A stretch of 64,000 nt of DNA from G963668185 sp965237445 (GCA_965237445.1 OZ250142.1:1674001-1738000), one strand, 5' to 3'; numbered from the stretch's first letter, positions 1 through 7,699 are shown. Made by a program: numbers and translations. The notes: generated from the letters alone by a model not told the origin.

Positions 1-2
1 CT

Positions 3-68
3 CCCGACGTTGTGGAGACGGAGGCCGCGCTGTACCGGATGAAACTGCAGGCCTCGACCGGGGGGTAG
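3..68 (+). CDS. C-terminal end of an unidentified protein (partial, 5' end outside window)
   Basis: An open frame runs from the window edge to a TAG at 66-68 and encodes about 21 residues ending LQASTGG. The frame has normal codon usage for this genome, so it looks like the tail of a real gene. Too little is present to name the product. The last 30 bases recur at 112-142 (see the repeat entry). Confidence 0.4.
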   Translation, partial: PDVVETEAALYRMKLQASTGG

Positions 69-142
69 TACCGCCGCCAGGGCATGGCCCTGGACCCACA
101 AAGGGGTGCAAGCCTCGACCGGAGGGTAGTCTCCGCCGCCAG
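51..142 (+). repeat. Direct repeat of a gene 3' end (51-80 and 112-142)
   Basis: The segment gcctcgaccggggggtagt with its downstream ccgccgccag occurs at 51-80 and again, slightly changed, at 112-142. Both copies include an in-frame TAG after a peptide ending QASTGG. The second copy therefore looks like a detached, diverged gene tail, as at several other loci in this window. Confidence 0.5.
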
Positions 143-737
143 TGCGTGACCCTTCCGCAGGCTTAGGACGGAGCCAAGGCGAAGGGGATTGGCGAGGCTG
201 ACGCCTTCGCTGAAGCGCGAAATCTGTAACATTCCGTCACATTTTGTAACTTTCCGTAGCTGAGCACGTTGGAGAAAAGCACAAATTCTGAGATGTTTTG
301 TTAACAAAATGAATACAGAATGAGAAGAAAAGAGCAAAAATGTGACACTTCCTAATGCGGCCTTCCAGCGGATTCCCGGGAAACTCGAGCCGCCGTTGGG
401 TTCGGCGCGCTGAATCACAGCCGTGTTGAACGATGTCCGGTTGAAGCGGCCTGTAGCGGCCATTCCGTAGCTGAAGAGCGAGTTTGATCTTTTCTGGAGC
501 GGCCAAAACCGGCCACCGTGGTGGGGCCTAGCCCCGCAAAGAAGGAGCCGACGTGTTCGGACTTTCGGTGAGATTTGGAAAGCATGTTCCAATAATAGCA
601 CACGTGTTCCCTGAAGGCAATTGCCCGTCGTTTGGGAGAAGGCGGGTTTCGAGTGTGGGAAAGTATGTAGGAGGGGAGATTGCATGCCGTGCTGATGGTA
701 AAATTTCGTGCGTCAACTTTCGGAGGAAGTGAGCCGA
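143..737. other. Intergenic region with an AT-rich palindrome
   Basis: No convincing gene is seen. A locally AT-rich stretch (about 284-350) contains the perfect 14-base palindrome TTTTGTTAACAAAA at 296-309. The phrase ttccgtagctga occurs twice (about 252-263 and 462-473). Short minus-strand frames across the region have atypical composition and no recognisable domain. Confidence 0.5.
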
Positions 738-1109
738 ATGGTAACGGTGCCCGGATTTCTGCTTCGCAGGCTGTATGTAAAGAAGAGTCTCAGGAACACT
801 GAAAGCGGCTTCGCTTTCGAGCTCATGAACAGGCTGGGGTCCGGGTACGCGTACCGGATGCACCCTCTTGTACTTGACGGAAGCGAACTGGCCGCCGACA
901 CAACCAGCTTCGTGCTGGACGGACAGGAGACGGTCTTCGCCGACGTATCGGAGGAGAACACGTTCACGCTTTCAATGAACAAGTCGATCACGGTCCGCTT
1001 CGAAGGCGCCGAACTTGAGCCGGGACCTCACAAGATCGGCATGGGCTTCGAGGTACCTGGACTTGGCGCGCTAAAGTTCGACTTCACCGACGAGGCCGCC
1101 GATGGGTAA
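738..1109 (+). CDS. Conserved small beta-rich protein of unknown function
   Basis: Encodes 123 residues. The ATG at 738 is chosen over an in-frame GTG at 708 because GGAGGA lies 10 bases upstream. There is no signal peptide and no transmembrane segment. Alternating hydrophobic residues and Gly-rich turns (GFEVPGLGALKFDF near the end) suggest a beta-sandwich. I do not recognise a catalytic motif. The gene overlaps the following epimerase gene by 8 bases, so the two are probably co-translated. A related protein may be annotated elsewhere as HMG-CoA-reductase-associated, but nothing here supports an enzyme function. Confidence 0.7.
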   Translation: MVTVPGFLLRRLYVKKSLRNTESGFAFELMNRLGSGYAYRMHPLVLDGSELAADTTSFVLDGQETVFADVSEENTFTLSMNKSITVRFEGAELEPGPHKIGMGFEVPGLGALKFDFTDEAADG

Positions 1110-2100
1110 CCGAGGACGCCGCATCGCAATGACAGGCGCTTCAGGCTACGTAGGCTACCGGCTCGTCGAGAGACTAGCCGAGGAAGACGCGATTGAGCTG
1201 GTGCTGGCGACGGACGTTCAGCCCCTTCCAAAGAGCATCGGGCCGAAGGTCGTGTTTCGCCGGTACGATGTCATGGAACCGGCAGGCACGCTCCTGACGG
1301 ACCATAAGATTGACTCGGTGGTGCACCTGGCGTTCATACTCGAGCCCCGACGAGACAAGGCCGCGGTGAGAAGGGTTAACCTGGGCGGCGCGGAGAACGT
1401 GCTGGAGGCGTGCGGCAGAGCGGGAGTGTCGTATGTGCTCAACTTGAGCAGCACCTCCGTCTACGGGGCACACCCGGACAATCCCGAAGAGCTAACGGAG
1501 GACTCTCCCCCGCGTCCGGTCAACGGGTTCCAGTACTCAGAGGACAAGCTGGAGTCAGAGAAGCTGTTCACCGAGTACGGGAGAGAGCACCCGGACTGCG
1601 GCGTGGCGTCTTTGAGGGGGTGCCCGGTCCTGGGCCCTCACGCTGACAACTACATCGCGCGTTCGCTCAGTCCGCCATTGCTCGTCGGCTTCAAGGGAGA
1701 GGACCCTCCCATGCAGTTCATTCACGAGGACGACCTCGTAGAGATGATGGCGCGGTGTGTGCTTGACCGTGTATCCGGTCTCTACAATGTGGCGGGCCGC
1801 GGCACGGTCCGATGGAATCGGATGGCCCGCAGCCTGGGGCGTCCGCGACTCAGCTTGCCCGCACCGCTCCTGTTGGGCCTGACGTGGGCTAGCTGGACAC
1901 TGGGCCTACAGTCGACGTCGCCTGCGCCCGGACTGAGGTACGCGCGATACCCGTGGGTGGCCAACGCAGACCGGCTCACCGATCGTCTCGGATATGCGAC
2001 GGTGAGGACCTCCGAGGAGACGTGGGAGGAGTTCGCGCGAAACCGCGGCCGTGCAGGGCGCGGCCCTGCGCCCTCAAGAGAGAGCATCCCATTCCGTTGA
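1102..2100 (+). CDS. NAD-dependent epimerase/dehydratase (extended SDR)
   Basis: The 332-residue protein has an extended short-chain dehydrogenase fold. The N-terminal nucleotide-binding motif TGASGYVG is at residues 11-18, an LSSTSVYG segment at about 115-122, and the catalytic pair Tyr145-x3-Lys149 in YSEDK. Such enzymes oxidise or epimerise nucleotide-sugars or reduce carbonyl substrates in the cytosol. The C-terminal substrate-binding half is too divergent to name a substrate. The ATG overlaps the stop of the preceding small gene. A nucleoside hydrolase follows after 57 bases in the same direction. Confidence 0.85.
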   Translation: MGNRGRRIAMTGASGYVGYRLVERLAEEDAIELVLATDVQPLPKSIGPKVVFRRYDVMEPAGTLLTDHKIDSVVHLAFILEPRRDKAAVRRVNLGGAENVLEACGRAGVSYVLNLSSTSVYGAHPDNPEELTEDSPPRPVNGFQYSEDKLESEKLFTEYGREHPDCGVASLRGCPVLGPHADNYIARSLSPPLLVGFKGEDPPMQFIHEDDLVEMMARCVLDRVSGLYNVAGRGTVRWNRMARSLGRPRLSLPAPLLLGLTWASWTLGLQSTSPAPGLRYARYPWVANADRLTDRLGYATVRTSEETWEEFARNRGRAGRGPAPSRESIPFR

Positions 2101-2157
2101 ACTGGTGCAGGCCCTCAAAGGCACGTGCAGACCATCTTTAAACGCTAAGGAGCAGCA

Positions 2158-3048
2158 ATGAAGATCATCTTCGATACGGACCCCGGAACGGACGATGCGC
2201 TGGCGATCATGATGGCGCTGAACTCGCCGGACATCGAGATCCTGGGAGTAACCACGGTAGGAGGCAACGCGTCGCCGGCGAACGCGACCAGCAACGCGCT
2301 GCGGCTGCTCCACTACACGGGCCGGACCGACATACCGGTGGCGAGGGGCGGTCCAAGACCGCTGGAGGGTGTGTACCATCCGAACTCGTTCCACGGCCGC
2401 GCCGGACTCAGCGTCAATCTCCCAAGGCCGGACGTGAAGCCGATCGGGGTGCCGGCCTGGGACTTCATCATCAGCGTGGCCGCTTCACTGCGCGGCGAAC
2501 TGACGATGTTCGCGGTTGGCCCGCTGACGAACGTGGCGAAGGCGCTCCTCAAACAGCCGCGCGTGGCGTCCTGGATCAAGCACCTGTACATCATGGGCGG
2601 GGCGGTCCACTGCCCGGGCAACACGACGCCCAATGCCGAGTTCAACATCTGGGACGATGCAGACGCGGCGCAGATAGTGCTCAATTCGGGAATTCCAATA
2701 ACGCTCGTGGGGCTGGACGTTACGAACAAAGTCCTGCTAAGGCGCGAAGAGGACTGGTGGCGGCGAAGCCGCAGCCGGACGGGGCTGCTGGCGGGGCGCG
2801 TCGTGAGGAACTGGCTAAGACGCCACCCGGAAAGGCCGGGATGGGTAGCGCACGATCCACTGACGGTGGTTGCGGCGCTTCACCCGGAGGTAATGACGCT
2901 CAAGCGCGGCTCGGTGTCAGTGGAGACGGAAGAGGGCGAGATGCAGGGCAAGACGACCGCGACGTACGGCGAGGGCACGGTGAATGTTGCCGTAGACGTG
3001 GACGCGGAGGCGGCGCGGCATCGGATGTGGGACCTAGTGGTGGGATAG
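2158..3048 (+). CDS. Nucleoside hydrolase, IunH/ribonucleoside family
   Basis: The 296-residue protein starts with the diagnostic calcium-binding cluster DTDPGTDDA (Asp6, Asp8, Asp12, Asp13). The length fits inosine-uridine preferring nucleoside hydrolases, which cut the N-glycosidic bond of ribonucleosides for base salvage. An AAGGAG ribosome site lies 8 bases before the ATG. The conserved GPLTNVA and NAEFNIWDD segments are present. Substrate preference cannot be read from sequence. A diverged duplicate of its last 20 codons lies 3 kb downstream at 6073-6135. Confidence 0.92.
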   Translation: MKIIFDTDPGTDDALAIMMALNSPDIEILGVTTVGGNASPANATSNALRLLHYTGRTDIPVARGGPRPLEGVYHPNSFHGRAGLSVNLPRPDVKPIGVPAWDFIISVAASLRGELTMFAVGPLTNVAKALLKQPRVASWIKHLYIMGGAVHCPGNTTPNAEFNIWDDADAAQIVLNSGIPITLVGLDVTNKVLLRREEDWWRRSRSRTGLLAGRVVRNWLRRHPERPGWVAHDPLTVVAALHPEVMTLKRGSVSVETEEGEMQGKTTATYGEGTVNVAVDVDAEAARHRMWDLVVG

Positions 3049-3360
3049 GGGGAGTGCGGCGGGCTGCACGTGGGTAACAGAGGCCCAACCCGAGTAAAGA
3101 AGCATCATTGTACATTTTTGTCGACTGTCAGCAGAGACTCACAGTTGCTTCGGACAAGTGCGCCCAACGATACTCACTTTTGGTGACCGCAATACATGAC
3201 AGCCTAAGCGTCGATGTTTAACAGCATGTAAGGGCGATAGGCGTAACTGGATCCAGAATCAGGCTAGTTGGATAAAGCCACGCCATGAATCGCGGAGCAG
3301 GGGAAAGGAGTTTACGACGCGATCTATCGAAGGTAGCGTGCCTGAAAGGAGACTAAGAAA
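3049..3360. other. Intergenic leader of the TIR/RNase HI island
   Basis: Base composition drops in GC here compared with the nucleoside hydrolase gene, marking the left edge of an accessory island. No open frame of note is seen. A good ribosome site (AAAGGAG, about 3346-3352) precedes the GTG start of the TIR gene. No clear sigma-70 promoter was identified by eye. Confidence 0.5.
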
Positions 3361-4155
3361 GTGGAGAAGTTTCGTGGTGATTCCAATGAGCTTGAAGCCC
3401 GTTTGTCCGCGTTGGGATATGAAGGTCGATGGAGCGAGGACAACGGAAAGAGGGTCTTTCGGAGTGATGACGGCGCCATTCTGAACTGGTGGCCTTCCAC
3501 GGGAACGCTAAATGTCCAAGGGACTAAACCAGCCCGTATCAAACTTGAAGAGGCTCTTTCAGACCCCCTGACAGGTGATAGTCCAGCCAGCGGCCACACT
3601 GGTTCTAATGCCTCAGGTGCTCATTCTGCTGGAGAAACTCCAAATGGGGACTCGGCTCACTCTTCTTCCGGGGAGGAATCCAAAAGGGTCTTTGTGGTTT
3701 ATGGACATGATGAAGTCGCATGTGAGCAACTTGAACTCGTTCTCCGCCGTTTGGCACTAGACCCCTTCGTGCTTGGTAACACCAGTGGTGGCGGTCTCAC
3801 TATTATTGAGGCCTTGGAACGGGAAATCGTGTCCCACTCCAAGGGCGAGAGGTTTGGAATCGTGTTGCTTACTCCTGATGATATGGGATTTAAGTGGGGT
3901 GACTGCCCAGAGACTGCTGAGCCTCGCGCTAGGCAGAATGTGGTCTTGGAGATGGGGATGTTGATTGCGGCGTTTGGAAGGAATCGAGTTGCCATACTTA
4001 AGAAAGGCCACGTCGAAGTTCCCTCGGACGCTAGCGGCATCATTTATCTGTCCTTCAACAAGCATGTCAAAGAAGCGGGGCCAAAGCTCTGTCAACGGCT
4101 TAGGGAGGCTGGTTTTAAACTTGATCCAGACTTGATTGCTAAGGTATCTGCCTGA
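3361..4155 (+). CDS. TIR-like (PF10137/CAP12-type) protein with N-terminal QG domain
   Basis: 264 residues, GTG start after AAAGGAG. Residues 108-235 match the CAP12/Pycsar-effector TIR family: VFVVYGHD (110-117), TIIEALE with a candidate catalytic Glu150, LLTPDDMG (169-176) and RARQNVVLEMG (189-199). Members are NAD-cleaving or nucleotide-binding effectors of anti-phage systems. Residues 1-68 form a separate domain with WPSTGTLNVQG at 44-54. This resembles the N-terminal substrate-binding domain of RNase HIII. A Ser/Gly-rich linker (69-107) joins the two. GC is lower than in neighbours, suggesting transfer. The stop overlaps the RNase HI start (TGATG). No cyclase or other CBASS gene is adjacent. 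Confidence 0.85.
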   Translation: MEKFRGDSNELEARLSALGYEGRWSEDNGKRVFRSDDGAILNWWPSTGTLNVQGTKPARIKLEEALSDPLTGDSPASGHTGSNASGAHSAGETPNGDSAHSSSGEESKRVFVVYGHDEVACEQLELVLRRLALDPFVLGNTSGGGLTIIEALEREIVSHSKGERFGIVLLTPDDMGFKWGDCPETAEPRARQNVVLEMGMLIAAFGRNRVAILKKGHVEVPSDASGIIYLSFNKHVKEAGPKLCQRLREAGFKLDPDLIAKVSA

Positions 4156-4652
4156 TGGAGTCCAAGAAGCAAGTCACCATCTACACGGATGGCGCCTGTA
4201 TCGGCAATCCCGGCCCAGGCGGCTACGGCGTAGTGCTGATGTACGGAGGGCACCGTCATGAACTTAGCGGAGGCTATCGACGCACAACGAACAATCGTAT
4301 GGAACTTATGGGACCGATAGAGGGTCTTGAAATGCTCAAACAGAGTTGCAATGTGACCTTGCATAGCGACTCCCGGTACGTCGTAGACGGGGTAGAGAAA
4401 GGCTGGGCAATGCGTTGGAGGGGTAACGGCTGGATGCGGAATAAGAAGGAAAAGGCCGTCAATCCAGACCTGTGGGGGCGGCTACTTGACCTATGTGAGA
4501 AGCACGAAGTGGAGTTTCGGTGGGTGCGTGGGCACGCAGGCGATCCGGAAAACGAGCGATGCGATCAACTGGCGGTCCAGGCCGCTCACCTAGAGAATCT
4601 TCCGCTGGACGACGGGTATGAAGCGCCTTCAGTGGTGCAGCGTAGGCTATAG
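4155..4652 (+). CDS. rnhA: Ribonuclease HI
   Basis: 165 residues with the complete RNase HI catalytic set: Asp12 (TDGAC), Glu50 (NNRMEL), Asp72 (SDSRY), His127 and Asp137 (NERCDQLA). It cleaves the RNA strand of RNA:DNA hybrids. The basic-handle region (WAMRWRGNGWMRNKKEK) is present. The start overlaps the stop of the TIR gene by one base, so translation is coupled. Its presence inside an accessory island suggests it may work with the TIR protein rather than serve as the only housekeeping copy. That link is inference. Confidence 0.93.
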   Translation: MESKKQVTIYTDGACIGNPGPGGYGVVLMYGGHRHELSGGYRRTTNNRMELMGPIEGLEMLKQSCNVTLHSDSRYVVDGVEKGWAMRWRGNGWMRNKKEKAVNPDLWGRLLDLCEKHEVEFRWVRGHAGDPENERCDQLAVQAAHLENLPLDDGYEAPSVVQRRL

Positions 4653-4837
4653 AAGAATATGATACTTCAGAGTCGCGGCCCACAACCGGCGCCGTTGATG
4701 GCCATTACTAAATGCTGAGTGCTTCGCCGAGTTAAGCATGTAGCAGTCGCTCCGTACCGAGCCGAACGCCAACAACGTCATCGGTCGCTTGCTCTAACTT
4801 AAGCCGGCCCGCAGCAGCGTGCGGTGAGTTCCAATGT

Positions 4838-4937
4838 GTTGAGTTCTCAAGCCTTAGAAGCGGTCTCCCGATACTCTTGCATACATCATTGCCAGATGGG
4901 TAGTTGACGTTTGGCGGTGTCCAGCCTGGAGGCCGTA
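4838..4937 (-). pseudogene. Detached, diverged 3' end of the SRPBCC gene
   Basis: About 100 bases align, at roughly 80 percent by eye, with 6187-6289, the 3' end and stop region of the SRPBCC gene 1.3 kb to the right, in the same orientation. A 2-base deletion breaks the reading frame. Homology ends abruptly at both sides. The fragment lies between the TIR-RNase HI pair and the VapBC pair and marks a cassette boundary. Confidence 0.75.
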
Positions 4938-5278
4938 GCAATCCCGGAGCGTCGCCCGGCCGCACCGATACTTCGCTACAGATTCCCTGACCGTGGGCGC
5001 AGGCCCCTCAGAATTCCGAGGGACTCAGAATAGTCTGTCCATTCACTGCCCGCGTGGGGACCCTGAGTGCCTTCCCGGAGAGGCTGTACCGGTCAGGAAG
5101 TAGCGAGTCTTCAGTGAACCGCTTGCAAACCCCGCTTCACAATCGTCACTAGTCACGCGATGACTCGTGGGCAGCGGGCACGGGCGACCGCCCTTGGACG
5201 ATGAGAATTGCGCTAGGGAAGGGTGTTGGGTGAATGGAACAACATTGCTCAAGAACAACCATGAAAAATCTAATGGCC

Positions 5279-5308
5279 TTGTGTATATGCTAATCGCATT
5301 GCTATAGT
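5279..5308 (+). promoter_or_regulatory. Candidate promoter of vapBC
   Basis: TTGTGT at 5279-5284 and TATAGT at 5303-5308 with an 18-base spacer, about 55 bases before the antitoxin start. Similarity to the sigma-70 consensus is moderate. Confidence 0.35.
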
Positions 5309-5362
5309 CCATAAGGTAATGTAAGGCCAATAGCCATTCGAGGATGTATAGGAACATTTGCC

Positions 5363-5596
5363 ATGTTCGAATCCAGTGTAACCGTGAAGGGCCAGACCAC
5401 TTTGCCCAAAGCGGTAAGGGACTCATTGGCGGTGAAGGCTGGGGATAAGGTCCGCTATGTCATTTTAGAGGAGGGTGTGCTGATAATGCCTGTGCGATCC
5501 ACCAGCCGTCTGTTCGGTAGCCTGAAGCATGACGGCCCGGCTGTGAGCCTGGAAGACATGGACCGTGCCATCGCGGAGGGGGCAATCGAGGGATGA
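5363..5596 (+). CDS. vapB: AbrB/MazE-type antitoxin (VapB)
   Basis: 77 residues. The N-terminal half is a SpoVT-AbrB swapped-hairpin DNA-binding domain: VTVKGQTTLPKAVRD at 7-21, followed by the GDKVRYVI strand. The acidic C-terminal tail is expected to wrap the toxin. The stop overlaps the toxin start (ATGA), the normal order for vapBC. Antitoxins of this type repress their own promoter together with the toxin. Confidence 0.88.
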   Translation: MFESSVTVKGQTTLPKAVRDSLAVKAGDKVRYVILEEGVLIMPVRSTSRLFGSLKHDGPAVSLEDMDRAIAEGAIEG

Positions 5597-5994
5597 CCTC
5601 GCTCGATACCAATGTGATCGTACGCTACCTTGTGGGCGACGACGCTGAACATGCCGAGGCGGCTCGTGCGTTGCTGGAAGGGTTGACGCCGGGCAACCCA
5701 GGCTTCATCTGCCGCGAGGTCGTGATAGAGGTCGCCTGGGTACTGGAGCGGAGCTATGGTTTCGCGAGGTCTCGCGTTGCTGAAGCATTGATGGACCTGA
5801 CAGCTTCAGACAGTCTAGTTGTCGAGAATTCGGATGAAGTCGCCGCGGCCGCGCATCGCTATCGGCAGGGAGGCGCAGGGTTCTCGGACCTGATGATTCT
5901 TGCGGCGGCCGAACGCGCGGGAGCTACGCCTCTTCACACCTTCGATCGCCGACTTGCGCGGATGCAAGGAGCGGTCTTGGTGGGAAATCCTTGA
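5593..5994 (+). CDS. vapC: PIN-domain ribonuclease toxin (VapC)
   Basis: 133 residues with the acidic PIN-domain quartet: Asp5 (SLDTNVIVRYL), Glu42, Asp99 (FSDLMI) and Asp118 (TFDRRL). VapC toxins are magnesium-dependent RNases that usually cut tRNA or rRNA. The gene overlaps vapB by four bases. It lies between two detached gene tails (4838-4937 and 6073-6135), suggesting arrival as a small cassette. The frame is intact and the active site complete, so the pair is probably functional. Confidence 0.9.
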   Translation: MTSLDTNVIVRYLVGDDAEHAEAARALLEGLTPGNPGFICREVVIEVAWVLERSYGFARSRVAEALMDLTASDSLVVENSDEVAAAAHRYRQGGAGFSDLMILAAAERAGATPLHTFDRRLARMQGAVLVGNP

Positions 5995-6072
5995 GGTGCG
6001 TCGGCATGAAGGACTCACAGCAACGAGACTGCGTAAGTCTGGCCAACAAGGGTAGTCATTTGCTCTAGGGCA

Positions 6073-6135
6073 GTGGACATCGCCGCGGATGCGGACAGGG
6101 CCAATAGGCTGATGTGGGAGCTTGTGGTGGGGTAG
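6073..6135 (+). pseudogene. Detached, diverged 3' end of a nucleoside hydrolase gene
   Basis: An open frame of 20 codons plus TAG encodes a peptide ending NRLMWELVVG. This aligns with the last residues of the intact nucleoside hydrolase (RHRMWDLVVG) including the stop and the following run of G. Differences are mostly conservative or silent, so this is a homologous tail from another copy or strain, not a recent duplication. No start or upstream part of the gene is present. Confidence 0.75.
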
Positions 6136-6195
6136 GGGGTCGGATGAGGTGGACAGTTCGCTGATGTCTGCCCGAACTCTCAAGGTGTTGAGTCT

Positions 6196-7005
6196 TCAAG
6201 CGTCAGGAGCGGTCTCTAGATACCCTCGCATCCATGATTGCCAGATGGGTTGTTCGCGTTTGGCGGTGGCGGCGGCTTCGTGGCCGTAGAGATAGAGGCG
6301 GACGGAGAGGAAGACGTCTTCTTCCATGGGGAGGGCGAAGAGATGGGCGACTCCTGGCGCGGGTCTTTCTAGGCGCAGCAGCACCTCGGATTCGTTGGGG
6401 ACGGATCCGACGGTTCCGGCCAGGGACGGGGCGCGCTGAGGCGATGCTCGGTGCTCGCCGACGGACGGGGACGTGAGGCCGAGGGCCGTCGCGAGGTCGG
6501 TCCATGCGGAATTGGGCTCGGCGGCCTTGCCCACGACCTCCAGTATGGCGAACGGCTGGCTACGGAAGTGGGCCATGCGGATGCGGAGGACGGTGAAGAA
6601 GGCGGGCCAGCCGGACTCGGTGTTTTCCAGGAACGTGTCCCACTCGTCGGTGTCGCTGAGCAGGCTGTGCTCGACGGTTACGAGGCATGTTTCTTTGCGA
6701 ACGGGCTTGACGTTCCACTCAGTGGCAACGACTGGACCGCCGGGGGCGAAGTCCGCGCTTTCCGCCGTGAAACGGCGCGGCGGCGCCCAGCCTGTGACTC
6801 TTGCATGGGAGTCCATGCCTTCGCCGAAGTGGCAAACGAGCTTGTTTGGGCGGCCGTCTGCGTCGAGATCGAACTTCGTGGGAACGAACCAGGACGACAC
6901 GCCGGGTCCCGTGGCGATGGCGTTCCAGACGTCTTCGGGCGAGCCCTCGACTTCGACTTCTACGCGGACGGAGCGGCGGCCGGCCGGATCGACGTTTACG
7001 CTCAT
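6196..7005 (-). CDS. SRPBCC (AHSA1/START-like) domain protein
   Basis: 269 residues from the ATG at 7005, preceded by AGGAA; an in-frame ATG at 7047 would add 14 residues but lacks a ribosome site. The segment VEGSPEDVWNAIATGPGVSSWF at the N-terminus is the typical opening of an AHSA1/polyketide-cyclase-like SRPBCC fold, which makes a deep hydrophobic ligand pocket. A second, shorter domain of about 90 residues follows an Ala/Pro-rich linker. Ligand and role are unknown. The gene converges on the nucleoside hydrolase tail, and a diverged copy of its own tail lies at 4838-4937. Confidence 0.8.
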   Translation of the reverse strand: MSVNVDPAGRRSVRVEVEVEGSPEDVWNAIATGPGVSSWFVPTKFDLDADGRPNKLVCHFGEGMDSHARVTGWAPPRRFTAESADFAPGGPVVATEWNVKPVRKETCLVTVEHSLLSDTDEWDTFLENTESGWPAFFTVLRIRMAHFRSQPFAILEVVGKAAEPNSAWTDLATALGLTSPSVGEHRASPQRAPSLAGTVGSVPNESEVLLRLERPAPGVAHLFALPMEEDVFLSVRLYLYGHEAAATAKREQPIWQSWMRGYLETAPDA

Positions 7006-7084
7006 GGGGGTTCCTGTGTTTCCCTTCGGTTGGGACTGGTCTTCCATAGTTTGCGCGGCAGGTTTGGCGAGTGCGCGGCAGGCT

Positions 7085-7114
7085 TTAGATTTCTCGGCTG
7101 CGCTCGAAATGACA
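7085..7114 (-). repeat. Dispersed repeat, tcatttcgagcgcagccgag family, copy 1
   Basis: Read on the minus strand this is tgtcatttcgagcgcagc followed by cgagaaatctaa. It matches copies at 7238-7268 and, in the other orientation, at about 63668-63704 and 63795-63832. The sequence contains self-complementary arms (gatttctcgg/tcgaaat-like) and is of a type common in intergenic DNA of several bacterial phyla. Confidence 0.7.
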
Positions 7115-7237
7115 ATAAGTGCTCGGGATGACAGAGGATGGTGGTTTAGTTGGTGGTGGCGTGGTTGGGCGGGCGGAGGGAGGGCGGTCGCGAACCGTCG
7201 ACGTGTGAGGTGTGCTGGGGCGGGATTGGCGGGGCGT

Positions 7238-7268
7238 CTTAGATTTCTGGGCTGCGCTCGAAATGACA
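7238..7268 (-). repeat. Dispersed repeat, tcatttcgagcgcagccgag family, copy 2
   Basis: Nearly identical to copy 1, with one change in the centre (gggctgcgctcg). It lies 150 bases from copy 1 in the same orientation. Confidence 0.7.
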
Positions 7269-7460
7269 AGTGAAAGGCGCTCGGGACGGCAGGTCTTGGG
7301 TACTCGGGACGACAGATGATGGGGTGCTGAATGACAAGTGAAAGGTACTCAGGACTGCAAGTCTTGGGTACTTGGCACGACGGGTTCTTGGGTGCTTGGG
7401 ACGACAGGCTATGGGGTGCTGAATGGCAGGTGATGGGGGTGCTGAATGGTAGGTGATGAG
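7265..7460. repeat. Degenerate tandem repeat, about 68-base period
   Basis: The phrase atgacaagtgaaagg starts at 7263 and again at 7331, a 68-base period, and each is followed by gtcttgggtact and ggggtgctgaat. Shortened units (ggtgctgaatgg) follow up to about 7460. It is not a CRISPR: there are no unique spacers of uniform size. Confidence 0.6.
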
Positions 7461-7613
7461 TGCTTGGAGGGACTAGCAATGGTCGCCCGGAATTGCGGAT
7501 GATGTACGCACAGCGGGTCGGATAATCTGGGCTCCGAGTAGCAGGGGGTGGGGGTGTTGGACGACGGGTGGCTGGGCTTTGTATACTTTAGATGCAAGAA
7601 TGCGTGTAAAGCG

Positions 7614-7642
7614 TTGACCGTCTATCCTGTCGAAGGTAAAAT
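7614..7642 (+). promoter_or_regulatory. Sigma-70 promoter of the suf operon
   Basis: TTGACC at 7614-7619 and TAAAAT at 7637-7642 with an ideal 17-base spacer, about 58 bases before the sufB start. It is the only strong promoter seen upstream of the eight tightly spaced suf genes. Confidence 0.7.
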
Positions 7643-7699
7643 CTAGGTTCATGTATTGGCCTGTGCGGCTGCTTTTTCGGACCATTAAGAGAGGCTGAT

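Larger units (their letters stand above)
4653..5362. other. Gene-poor stretch with an SRPBCC gene-tail remnant
   Basis: There is no intact gene in 710 bases. The region contains the minus-strand gene remnant at 4838-4937 (separate entry). A plausible promoter for the following VapBC pair lies at 5279-5308 (TTGTGT, 18-base spacer, TATAGT). The rest shows no recognisable feature. Confidence 0.5.
7006..7613. other. Repeat-rich intergenic region before the suf operon
   Basis: Between the divergent SRPBCC gene and the suf promoter there is no gene. The stretch holds two copies of a dispersed hairpin-like repeat (7085-7114, 7238-7268) and a degenerate tandem array (7265-7460). Long minus-strand frames through it encode only Pro/Ser/His-rich repeat translations. 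Confidence 0.6.

Noticed and set aside
3361..4155. TIR gene as part of a full CBASS or Thoeris operon
   Set aside because: No nucleotide cyclase, SIR2 or ThsA-like gene is nearby; only RNase HI is coupled to it.
7261..7460. Possible CRISPR-like array
   Set aside because: Repeats are degenerate, with no uniform unique spacers, no leader and no cas genes nearby.
7047..7479. Long N-terminal extension of the SRPBCC protein
   Set aside because: The extra residues are Pro/His/Ser-rich translations of intergenic repeats. The domain starts at MSVNVDPAGR or MEDQSQ.
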